In this document: in pieces, positions 7,805 through 14,540 of the stretch
Position numbering within the stretch: position 1 is the first letter of the stretch
Layout: every line of letters begins with the position of its first letter
Notes under the pieces: model-generated
What the model was told of the DNA's origin: nothing
The model's database searches: none
What the model saw: the letters and a program-made list of their open reading frames with translations, nothing else
Translations under genes and position numbers: made by a program
Source of the DNA: Micromonospora chalcea
Lineage (GTDB): Bacteria; Actinomycetota; Actinomycetes; Mycobacteriales; Micromonosporaceae
Assembly (NCBI RefSeq): GCF_002926165.1
Contig: NZ_MAGP01000121.1
Location: forward strand, 1 to 64,000
Length of the DNA stretch: 64,000 nt
Direction: 5' to 3'

Positions 7805-8635
7805 TCAGGGCCAGGTCGGGCGGGGGCGCTCGAAGGGCGGTGGCAGGGTTTCCGGTTCGGTGACGGCGGCCGGGCGCAGCAGGCGGCGCATCCGCAGCAG
7901 CAACCCGGCGCCGAGGAACAGCAGCAGCCCGCCGAGCAGGAAAGCGGCCTGCACGAGGCCGAAGCCGCCGCTGTCCGCGACCGGGCGTCCGGCCACACCA
8001 CCGGGCGGCGGCGGCTCCACCACTGCCGCGTCGGTCGGCTCGTCGGTCACCGGGTCGTCGGTGGGTGGCTCCTCGCTCGGCGTCTCCGAGGGCTCCGCGC
8101 TGGTGGGCGCCGGCGTCGGCGAAGCCTCCTCTCCCACCACCTCACGCGAGGCGGTCCGCCGGGCCAGCAGCCGCAACTGCGGGTCGTACGCCTCGGCGGC
8201 GAAACTCACCCGGCCGCGCGCGACGTCCTCGGCGAACGCCACCCGGTAGCGGGCGGTCACGGTCCGGCCCGGGCAGAGCACACCCGGATCGAGTTGCCGG
8301 TCGGTGAGCCGGGCGGTGTCTCCCTCGGTGCGGATCTCCAGCGGGAACGACCCGCTGTCCTCCACCCGGTCCACCTTGAGCTGGTCCAGCCGCAGGCCCT
8401 GCACCCGCACCAACATCGACCAGCGCACCTTGACACAGCCGCCCCCGTCGGAGCGGGACACCACGGCGGACAGCGTCTCCACCCGGTTCCCGGCGGTGAA
8501 CTCGTCCGGCAGACCGCTCAACTCGGTGGAGAAGGCCGCCGCCGCCCGCGCGGGCAGGGCTCCCCCGTACCCGGTCCCGGCCACGAAGGTCAGCACCAGT
8601 CCGATCCGTAGCGCGTGCCGCCACCCGCTCACCAC
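7805..8635 (-). CDS. Secreted, C-terminally anchored protein of unknown function
   Basis: A 276-residue protein starting at the GTG at 8635 behind GAGGAGG. Residues 1-33 are a signal peptide (PARAAAA). A beta-rich ectodomain of about 140 residues contains two cysteines (GGGCVKVRW and GVLCPGRTV) that could form a disulphide. A Pro/Glu/Thr/Ser-rich stalk (about 170-213) leads to one transmembrane helix (FGLVQAAFLLGGLLLFLGAG) and a short basic tail. The layout is of a surface protein held in the membrane with its domain outside. No family is recognised. Confidence 0.7.
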   Translation of the reverse strand: MVSGWRHALRIGLVLTFVAGTGYGGALPARAAAAFSTELSGLPDEFTAGNRVETLSAVVSRSDGGGCVKVRWSMLVRVQGLRLDQLKVDRVEDSGSFPLEIRTEGDTARLTDRQLDPGVLCPGRTVTARYRVAFAEDVARGRVSFAAEAYDPQLRLLARRTASREVVGEEASPTPAPTSAEPSETPSEEPPTDDPVTDEPTDAAVVEPPPPGGVAGRPVADSGGFGLVQAAFLLGGLLLFLGAGLLLRMRRLLRPAAVTEPETLPPPFERPRPTWP

Positions 8636-8821
8636 GCCTCCTCACCCTCGGTCGTGTCCACAGGCAACGCTAGGAGCGCGCCGGGCACGCCGGTAGACGG
8701 GCGTGTTCGCATCCAACGCCACAACACGGGGGCCATTTCACCGAACGTGGTGAACCGGTCACGGCCCCGCCGCGACACGCCCGGGATCGGGCCCGGCCGG
8801 CGGGTGGGACACAATTCTCCG

Positions 8822-9490
8822 GTGTCCGAGCTGTCCGCCGCGTTCGTCCGGCTGCACGCCCGCCTCGCCCCCGTGGCGTTCGTACCCGAGGTGCGCCTGC
8901 ACCAGGCCGACGAGCCGATCGGCCTGTGGGAGCTGACCGAGGGCGAGTTCCGCAGCGCCCAGCCGCCGCCGTTCTGGGCGTTCGCCTGGGCCGGCGGGCA
9001 GGGCCTGGCCCGCTACGTCACCGACCACCCCGAGGTGGTCGCCGGCCGCCGGGTGCTCGACCTGGCCTCCGGCTCCGGCCTGGTCGCCATCGCCGCCGCC
9101 CGCGCCGGCGCGGCCGCCGTCCGGGCGGTCGAGGTGGACGAGCGGGCCGTCGCGGCCGTCGCGCTCAATGCCGAGGCCAACGGGGTACGCGTCGACGCCG
9201 AACTCGGCGACATCCTCGACGCCGACGCGGGCGACGCCGAGGTGGTGCTGGCCGGGGACGTCTTCTACAGCGAGGCGATGGCCCGCCGGATGCTGCGCTT
9301 CCTGCTCCGGGCCGCCCGCGCCGGCGCCCGGGTGCTGGTGGGCGACCCGGGCCGGGCGTTCCTGCCCCGCGAGCGTTTCCACGAGCTGGCCGCGTACGAC
9401 GTGCCGGTGTCCGAGGCGCTGGAGAGCGTACGGGTGAAGCACACCACCGTGTGGGAGCTGGACCCGAACCCGCCGGGCGCCCGCCGCTAG
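8822..9490 (+). CDS. SAM-dependent methyltransferase, ETFB-lysine-methyltransferase-like
   Basis: A 222-residue class I methyltransferase. The GTG at 8822 begins the conserved region. SAM-binding motif I is RRVLDLASGSGLVAIAAA (residues 77-94); the acidic ribose-binding residue is in VEVDERAV. The preceding PPPFWAFAWAGGQGLARYV block is typical of the protein-lysine methyltransferase group related to electron-transfer-flavoprotein beta methyltransferases, with VVLAGDVFYSEAMA as the post-motif. It is followed after 9 bases by the P450 gene, so the two are probably cotranscribed. Substrate unknown; it does not look like the pimelate-pathway enzyme BioC. Confidence 0.75.
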   Translation: MSELSAAFVRLHARLAPVAFVPEVRLHQADEPIGLWELTEGEFRSAQPPPFWAFAWAGGQGLARYVTDHPEVVAGRRVLDLASGSGLVAIAAARAGAAAVRAVEVDERAVAAVALNAEANGVRVDAELGDILDADAGDAEVVLAGDVFYSEAMARRMLRFLLRAARAGARVLVGDPGRAFLPRERFHELAAYDVPVSEALESVRVKHTTVWELDPNPPGARR

Positions 9491-9499
9491 CGTTACCGC

Positions 9500-10663
9500 G
9501 TGCTGTTCCGGGGCTGGGGGGAGGCCGTCGACGGGCAGTGGCCGGACACGGCCACCGTTGTCGACCACGTCGGCGTGCCACACCTGGTGGTGACCCGGCA
9601 CGCGCTCGTCCGCCAGGTGCTCACCGACCCGGTGACGTTCCGGCCGGACAACGCGCTCGACGCGGTCACGCCGATCCCGGTGGCCGCGCTGCGGGTGCTC
9701 GCCGGGCACCGGTTCCGGCTGCCACCGACGCTGGCGAACAACGGCGGCGCCAGCCATCCGGAGATCCGCGGCATCGTCGCCGACGCGCTGCACCCGCACC
9801 GGGTGGCCGCCCAGCGCCGGTGGCTGACCGGGCTGGTCCGGGAGCGGGTGGCCGGGCTGGCAGCGACGCTGGACGAGGGCCGCCCGGTCGACCTGTACGC
9901 GGGCCTCGCCGCCGACCTGCCGCTGCTGGTGCTGGCCCGGCTGGTCGAGCTGCCGGACGCGCCGGTCGGCGTGGTGAAGGACTTCGCCCGGGCGGCGCTG
10001 GAGCTGTTCTGGGCGCCGCTGGACTCCGCCCGGCAGCTCGCGCTGGCCGCCGAGGTGGGCCGGTTCCACACCGTGCTGCGCGAGTTCGCCGCGACCGGGG
10101 GCGGGCTCGCCGCGCGGCTGCGCGACGCCGGGCACTCCCCCGACGTGGTCGTCGGCGCGTTGTTCTTCCTGCTGGTCGCCGGCCAGGAGACCACCTCGCA
10201 GTTCCTGACCCTGCTGCTGCACCGGCTGTCCGGCGAACCGGCGGTACGGGCCGGGCTGCGCGCGGGCACGGTCGCCGTGGACGACGTGGTCGAGGAGGGG
10301 CTGCGGCTGGAGCCACCGATCGTCACGTGGCGGCGGGTGGCGGCGGTCGACACCACGCTCGGCGAGCTGCCGGTGGCGGCGGGCACCAGCGTGGTGGCCT
10401 GGCTGGCCCGTGCCGGCCGCGACCCGTCGGTGGTCGGCGCGCCGGGTGAGTTCCGCCCGGGGCAGCCCGGCTCGCGGCGGCACCTGGCCTTCGGCGCCGG
10501 GCCGCACCGCTGCGTCGGCGCGCAGCTGGCCCGGATGGAGGCGACGGTGGTGGTCGCCGAGGCCACCGCGCTGCTGGACGACGTGACTGTGGTCCGTCCA
10601 CCCTGGTGCCCGGACAACCTCACCTTCCGGATGCCGGACGCGTTCGTGGTCCGCCGTGCCTGA
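9500..10663 (+). CDS. Cytochrome P450
   Basis: A 387-residue P450, near the usual bacterial length. The heme ligand is Cys338 in LAFGAGPHRCVGAQLAR. The I-helix oxygen-binding motif is AGQETTSQF near 227, and EEGLRLEPP is the ExxR pair. No ferredoxin or reductase gene is adjacent. It follows the methyltransferase gene by 9 bases and converges on bioF-bioD. In Bacillus a P450 (BioI) makes the pimeloyl thioester for biotin, so a biotin role is conceivable, but gene direction and lack of shared promoter give no direct support. A general oxidation role is equally possible. Confidence 0.85.
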   Translation: MLFRGWGEAVDGQWPDTATVVDHVGVPHLVVTRHALVRQVLTDPVTFRPDNALDAVTPIPVAALRVLAGHRFRLPPTLANNGGASHPEIRGIVADALHPHRVAAQRRWLTGLVRERVAGLAATLDEGRPVDLYAGLAADLPLLVLARLVELPDAPVGVVKDFARAALELFWAPLDSARQLALAAEVGRFHTVLREFAATGGGLAARLRDAGHSPDVVVGALFFLLVAGQETTSQFLTLLLHRLSGEPAVRAGLRAGTVAVDDVVEEGLRLEPPIVTWRRVAAVDTTLGELPVAAGTSVVAWLARAGRDPSVVGAPGEFRPGQPGSRRHLAFGAGPHRCVGAQLARMEATVVVAEATALLDDVTVVRPPWCPDNLTFRMPDAFVVRRA

Positions 10664-10674
10664 ATCCTGCGGGT

Positions 10675-10727
10675 GTTAACAGGGGGCCCTTCCTCTACCG
10701 GAGGCGTTAAGAAGGGGCCCTTCCTTA
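10675..10727. repeat. Two copies of a GTTAA-AGGGGCCCTTCCT intergenic repeat
   Basis: GTTAACAGGGGGCCCTTCCT (10675-10694) and GTTAAGAAGGGGCCCTTCCT (10706-10725) are direct near-copies 31 bases apart, each with a self-complementary GGGCCC core. They fill the gap between the convergent P450 and bioD genes, and the second runs into the bioD stop codon. I believe similar elements are scattered in Micromonospora genomes, but that could not be checked here. Confidence 0.7.
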
Positions 10728-11453
10728 CTCCTCGGCCCAGGCGCGCCAGTCGTCGAGCACGCCGTACAGGGCGGGGGTGAGCCAGCCCGGCGCGGACCGG
10801 CGGAACACACCGGGGTCCATCCCGCCCGCGCCGGCCGGTACCGCGCCGAGCAGGTTCGGCACCAGCTCGGACAGGTTGAGCCAGTGCACCAGCTCCGGTT
10901 CGGCCGGCCAGGCGCCGATCACCACGCCGGCCGGTACGGCCCGCCGCTCCAGCGCCTCCAGCGTCAGCGCGGTGTGGTTGAGCGTGCCGAGCCCGGCCCG
11001 CGCCACCACCACCGCGGGCGCGCCGAGCGACACCGCGAGGTCGGCCACCGTCCACGGCTCGCCGGACGGGCGCAACCCCATCGGTACGAGCAGCCCACCG
11101 GCGCCCTCGATCAGCACCAGGTCGTGCTTGTCCGCCTCCTCGCGGATCGCGTCGACGGCGTTGTACAGCTCCAGCGGCGGCAGGTCGGCGACCCGGGCCG
11201 CGGCCAGCGGCGCGAGCGGATCGGGATAGCTGGCGAGCGTCCGGCCGGTGAGCGGGGCGGCCAGCCGGGTCACCGAGTCGACGTCGCCGGGCTCGCCGGT
11301 GGCCGTACCGGTCTGGCCGGGCTTGACCACCGCTACCCGCAGCCCGGCGGCCTGCGCGGCGGCGGCGACGGCGGCGGTCACCACCGTCTTGCCGATCTCG
11401 GTGTCGGTGCCGGTCACCAGCACCGGCCCGGTCCAGGCGTCGCCGAGGCTCAT
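10725..11453 (-). CDS. bioD: Dethiobiotin synthetase
   Basis: A 242-residue enzyme that closes the ureido ring of 7,8-diaminopelargonic acid with CO2 and ATP. The P-loop is GTDTEIGKTVV at residues 15-25, the hallmark of BioD. VVKPGQTG near 43 and LIEGAGGLLVPMG near 115 match the substrate and metal sites. The ATG at 11453 overlaps the bioF stop by four bases (ATGA), so the genes are translationally coupled. Its stop lies in an intergenic repeat. bioA, needed between BioF and BioD, is not in the window. Confidence 0.95.
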   Translation of the reverse strand: MSLGDAWTGPVLVTGTDTEIGKTVVTAAVAAAAQAAGLRVAVVKPGQTGTATGEPGDVDSVTRLAAPLTGRTLASYPDPLAPLAAARVADLPPLELYNAVDAIREEADKHDLVLIEGAGGLLVPMGLRPSGEPWTVADLAVSLGAPAVVVARAGLGTLNHTALTLEALERRAVPAGVVIGAWPAEPELVHWLNLSELVPNLLGAVPAGAGGMDPGVFRRSAPGWLTPALYGVLDDWRAWAEE

Positions 11454-12586
11454 GGCGCACACTCCACGATCACGTCCAGGGCCCGGTCGAAGTCGGCCCG
11501 GTCCACCCCGGCGCTGACCGTGAGCCGCAGCCGGGAGCGGCTGTCCGGTGTGGACGGCGGACGGAAGCAGCCGACCGCCACACCGCGCTCCCGGCAGGCG
11601 GCGGCCCAGGCGGTCGCCGCCTCCGGGCCGGGCGCGGTCACCGAGATCACGGCGCCGTCGGGGGCGGACACGGACAGCCCGGCCGCGCCGAGCCGGCGCA
11701 CCGCCGTCGCGGCCCGGTCGGCCAGCTCGGCGCGCAGCGCGTCGCCGTCGCGGGCCAGGCGCACCGCGGCGCGTACCCCGGCCACCACGGCGGGCGGCGG
11801 CGCGGTGTCGAAGATGAACGTGCGGCCGGTCTCCACCAGGTGGCGGACGAACTCGGCCGGCCCGGCGACCACGCCGCCGGCCCCGCCGAGCGCCTTGGAC
11901 AGCGTCGCGGTGACCACCACGTCGGGCGCGCCGGCCAGCCCGGCGGCGGCCACCCCGCCGGCCCCGGCCGGGCCGGTGACGCCGAGCGCGTGCGCGTCGT
12001 CGACGAGCAGCAGCGCGCCGTGGCGGCGGGCCACCTCGTGCAGCTCCCCGAGCGGGGCCAGGTCGCCGTCGACGGAGAAGACCGACTCGGTCACCACCAC
12101 GGCCGGGCGGCCCGGCGCGGCGGCCAGCGCCGCGGCCACCGCGGCGACGTCCGCGTGCGGCGTCACCAGCGTCTCGGCGCCGGAGATCCGGCAGCCGTCG
12201 ATCAGCGAGGCGTGGTTGTGGGCGTCGGAGACGAGCAGCGTACGCGGCTGCGCCAGTCCCCGGACGGCGGCGAGGTTGGCCAGGTAGCCGGAGGAGAACA
12301 CCAGCGCCCGGTCGACGCCGAGCCAGTCGGCCAGGTCGTCCTCGAGCGCGTGGTGGGCGTCGGTGGAGCCGCGCACCAGGCGTGACCCGGTGGCGCCCAG
12401 CCCGTACGCGGACAGGGCCTCCGCGGCGGCGGCGGTGACCTGCGGGTGGGTGGCCAGGCCGAGGTAGTCGTTGCCGGCCAGGTCGACCACCGCGTCGTCG
12501 GCGGCCCGGGGACGCAGCGTGCGGGTCAGTCCCGCCCGGGCCCGCAGCTCGGCGCGGCGGTCCAGGGCCGCCAGCCAGTCCGCCAC
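11450..12586 (-). CDS. bioF: 8-amino-7-oxononanoate synthase
   Basis: A 378-residue PLP enzyme that condenses pimeloyl thioester with alanine, the first committed ring-forming step of biotin synthesis. The PLP lysine is in TATLSKALGGAGG; VDDAHALGVTG carries the Asp that contacts the pyridine nitrogen; LAGNDYLGLATHP and GSRLVRGS are family motifs. The GTG at 12586 has GAGGGG upstream. First gene of the bioF-bioD operon, divergent from bioB; the 156-base gap should hold both promoters. Confidence 0.95.
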   Translation of the reverse strand: MADWLAALDRRAELRARAGLTRTLRPRAADDAVVDLAGNDYLGLATHPQVTAAAAEALSAYGLGATGSRLVRGSTDAHHALEDDLADWLGVDRALVFSSGYLANLAAVRGLAQPRTLLVSDAHNHASLIDGCRISGAETLVTPHADVAAVAAALAAAPGRPAVVVTESVFSVDGDLAPLGELHEVARRHGALLLVDDAHALGVTGPAGAGGVAAAGLAGAPDVVVTATLSKALGGAGGVVAGPAEFVRHLVETGRTFIFDTAPPPAVVAGVRAAVRLARDGDALRAELADRAATAVRRLGAAGLSVSAPDGAVISVTAPGPEAATAWAAACRERGVAVGCFRPPSTPDSRSRLRLTVSAGVDRADFDRALDVIVECAP

Positions 12587-12729
12587 CGTGCCGTCCCCTC
12601 CCGCCGACCACCGCCCCGCCGGGCGCTTCCGCGGGGCGAAGTTACCACCCGTCCCGAGGGCTCCGGCGTGGCGCGGTCCCGGCTCGCCGGGGCTGCTGGC
12701 GGCGGTTTCCCGGCCCCTCGGTGGCCTGT

Positions 12730-12735
12730 TAGGTT
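12730..12735 (+). promoter_or_regulatory. -10 element of bioB; message probably leaderless
   Basis: TAGGTT lies 7 bases before the bioB ATG at 12743 and there is no Shine-Dalgarno sequence, which fits a transcript starting at the ATG. A weak -35 (TTTCCC) lies 18 bases upstream. Confidence 0.4.
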
Positions 12736-12742
12736 ACGAGCC

Positions 12743-13738
12743 ATGCCAGAGATCCTCGACCAGGCCCGGGAGCGGGTGCTGGGCAACGGTGTCGGCCTCG
12801 ACGAGGCCGGTGTCCTCGCGGTGCTGAACCTTCCCGACGAACACCTGCCCGCCGCCCTCCAGCTCGCGCACGAGGTCCGGATGCGCTGGTGCGGTCCGGA
12901 GGTCGAGGTCGAGGGCATCGTCTCGCTGAAGACCGGCGGCTGCCCGGAGGACTGCCACTTCTGCTCGCAGTCCGGCCTGTTCACCTCGCCGGTCCGGTCG
13001 GTCTGGCTGGACATCCCGGCGCTGGTCGAGGCCGCGAAGCAGACCGCCGCGACCGGGGCGACCGAGTTCTGCATCGTGGCCGCCGTGCGCGGTCCGGACG
13101 CCCGGCTGATGAAGCAGATGCGTGAGGGCGTCGCGGCCATCCGCGCCGCTGTCGACATCCAGGTCGCCGCGTCGCTCGGCATGCTCACCCAGGAGCAGGT
13201 CGACGAGCTGGTCGAGATGGGCGTGCACCGCTACAACCACAACCTGGAGACCTGCCGCTCCTACTTCCCGAACGTGGTCACCACGCACTCGTGGGAGGAG
13301 CGCTGGGAGACGCTGCGGATGGTCCGCGAGTCGGGCATGGAGGTCTGCTGCGGCGGCATCCTCGGCCTCGGCGAGACGGTCGAGCAGCGGGCCGAGTTCG
13401 CCGCGCAGCTCGCCGAGCTGGACCCGCACGAGGTGCCGCTGAACTTCCTCAACCCGCGGCCGGGCACGCCGCTCGGTGACCGTCCGGTGGTGGAGGGCAA
13501 GGACGCGCTGCGCGCCATCGCCGCGTTCCGGCTGGCCATGCCGCGCACCATCCTGCGGTACGCGGGCGGCCGCGAGCTGACCCTCGGTGACCTGGGCACC
13601 CGCGACGGTCTGCTGGGCGGCATCAACGCGGTGATCGTCGGCAACTACCTGACCACGCTGGGTCGCCCGGCCAACGCCGACCTGAAGCTGCTGGAAGACC
13701 TGAAGATGCCGGTGAAGGCGCTCTCGGCGACCCTGTGA
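12743..13738 (+). CDS. bioB: Biotin synthase
   Basis: A 331-residue radical-SAM enzyme that inserts sulphur into dethiobiotin. The CxxxCxxC cluster motif for the SAM-bound 4Fe-4S cluster is C67-PED-C71-HF-C74. YNHNLETCRSYFP and GGILGLGET are conserved BioB segments. It is divergent from bioF-bioD and followed after 7 bases by bsaP, then by an acetyltransferase gene. The pairing with bsaP suggests the mycobacterial type of biotin synthase that needs this small partner for activity. Confidence 0.97.
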   Translation: MPEILDQARERVLGNGVGLDEAGVLAVLNLPDEHLPAALQLAHEVRMRWCGPEVEVEGIVSLKTGGCPEDCHFCSQSGLFTSPVRSVWLDIPALVEAAKQTAATGATEFCIVAAVRGPDARLMKQMREGVAAIRAAVDIQVAASLGMLTQEQVDELVEMGVHRYNHNLETCRSYFPNVVTTHSWEERWETLRMVRESGMEVCCGGILGLGETVEQRAEFAAQLAELDPHEVPLNFLNPRPGTPLGDRPVVEGKDALRAIAAFRLAMPRTILRYAGGRELTLGDLGTRDGLLGGINAVIVGNYLTTLGRPANADLKLLEDLKMPVKALSATL

Positions 13739-13745
13739 GGCAGCG

Positions 13746-13961
13746 GTGACCGATCTTTCCCCCGCCCCGGCCGCGCCCGCGGCGCTGTGGTGCGACAGGT
13801 GCGGCGAGTCGGTGGCGGCCGGGCCGCATCCGGCGTGCGAGGCGGCCCGGGCGTGGGAGCCGCCGCGCTGGTGCGCGTCCTGCCGGCGGCGGATGAAGGT
13901 GCAGGTCGTACCGGCCGGCTGGTCGGCGGTCTGCGTCGAGCACGGCGAGCGGCGGGGCTGA
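13746..13961 (+). CDS. bsaP: Biotin synthase auxiliary protein BsaP
   Basis: A 71-residue cysteine-rich protein with CxxC pairs C16-C19 (LWCDRCGES) and C43-C46 (RWCASCRRR), plus C31, C63, H28 and H66. Size, cysteine pattern and position directly after bioB match Rv1590/BsaP of mycobacteria, reported as an auxiliary protein required for BioB turnover. The cysteines plausibly bind a metal or Fe-S cluster that supports re-formation of the sacrificial BioB cluster. The GTG start lies 7 bases after the bioB stop. Confidence 0.85.
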   Translation: MTDLSPAPAAPAALWCDRCGESVAAGPHPACEAARAWEPPRWCASCRRRMKVQVVPAGWSAVCVEHGERRG

Positions 13962-13964
13962 GGC

Positions 13965-14471
13965 GTGCTGCGGGGGCGGGCGGTGACGCTGCGGCCGGTG
14001 ACCGACGCCGACGTGCCCGCGCTGGCCGCGATCCGGGCCACCCCTGAGGTGCGCCGCTGGTGGCGCGGCGGCGACGATCTGGCCGAGTCGGTCCGGGCCG
14101 ACCTGGCCGACGACGCGGTGACGATCTACGCGGTCGAGCACGACGGCCGGCTGGTCGGGGCGATCCAGTGGTACGCCGAGACCGACCCGGACTACCGCCA
14201 CGCCAGCCTGGATGTCTTCCTCGACCCGGCGGTACGCGGCTCCGGGCTGGGCGGCGACGCGATCCGCACGCTGGTCCGGCACCTGATCGACGAGTACGGC
14301 CACCACCGGTTCACGATCGACCCGGCGGCGGCGAACACGGCGGCGATCCGCGCGTACGCGAAGGTGGGGTTCCGTCCGGTGGGCATCATGCGCCGCTACG
14401 AGCGCGGGGCGGACGGGCGCTGGCACGACGCGCTGCTGATGGATCTGCTGGCCGAGGACCTGGCCGGCTGA
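13965..14471 (+). CDS. GNAT acetyltransferase, aminoglycoside 6'-N-acetyltransferase-like
   Basis: A 168-residue GNAT protein. The acetyl-CoA site is FLDPAVRGSGLGGDA (R/Q-x-x-G-x-G/A motif), preceded by the beta-strand ASLDV, and followed by FTIDPAAANTAAIRAYAKVGF and IMRRYERGADGRWHDALLM, a pattern shared with the AAC(6')-Ib group. It may acetylate an amine on a small molecule; antibiotic resistance is not established. The gene starts 3 bases after bsaP and ends at a terminator, so it is the last gene of the bioB operon, which is odd because no biotin role is known for it. Confidence 0.8.
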   Translation: MLRGRAVTLRPVTDADVPALAAIRATPEVRRWWRGGDDLAESVRADLADDAVTIYAVEHDGRLVGAIQWYAETDPDYRHASLDVFLDPAVRGSGLGGDAIRTLVRHLIDEYGHHRFTIDPAAANTAAIRAYAKVGFRPVGIMRRYERGADGRWHDALLMDLLAEDLAG

Positions 14472-14484
14472 GCTGACGGACGGG

Positions 14485-14517
14485 GCGTGCCCGGCACCAC
14501 GCGGGTGCCGGGCACGC
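14485..14517. terminator. Bidirectional terminator hairpin
   Basis: A perfect 14-bp stem (14485-14498 with 14504-14517) with loop ACGCG between the convergent acetyltransferase and xylanase genes. Confidence 0.8.
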
Positions 14518-14540
14518 TCTCCGGTAACTGTGTGACGGTG

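Noticed and set aside
8822..9490. Methyltransferase as BioC
   Set aside because: Motifs match the protein-lysine methyltransferase group, not malonyl-ACP methyltransferases.
10725..12611. Long minus-strand frame through bioF and bioD
   Set aside because: Its first half is Arg/Gly-rich and out of phase with bioF; only the part in phase with bioD is real.
13965..14471. Confirmed aminoglycoside resistance gene
   Set aside because: Only fold-level similarity to AAC(6') enzymes; substrate cannot be read from sequence.
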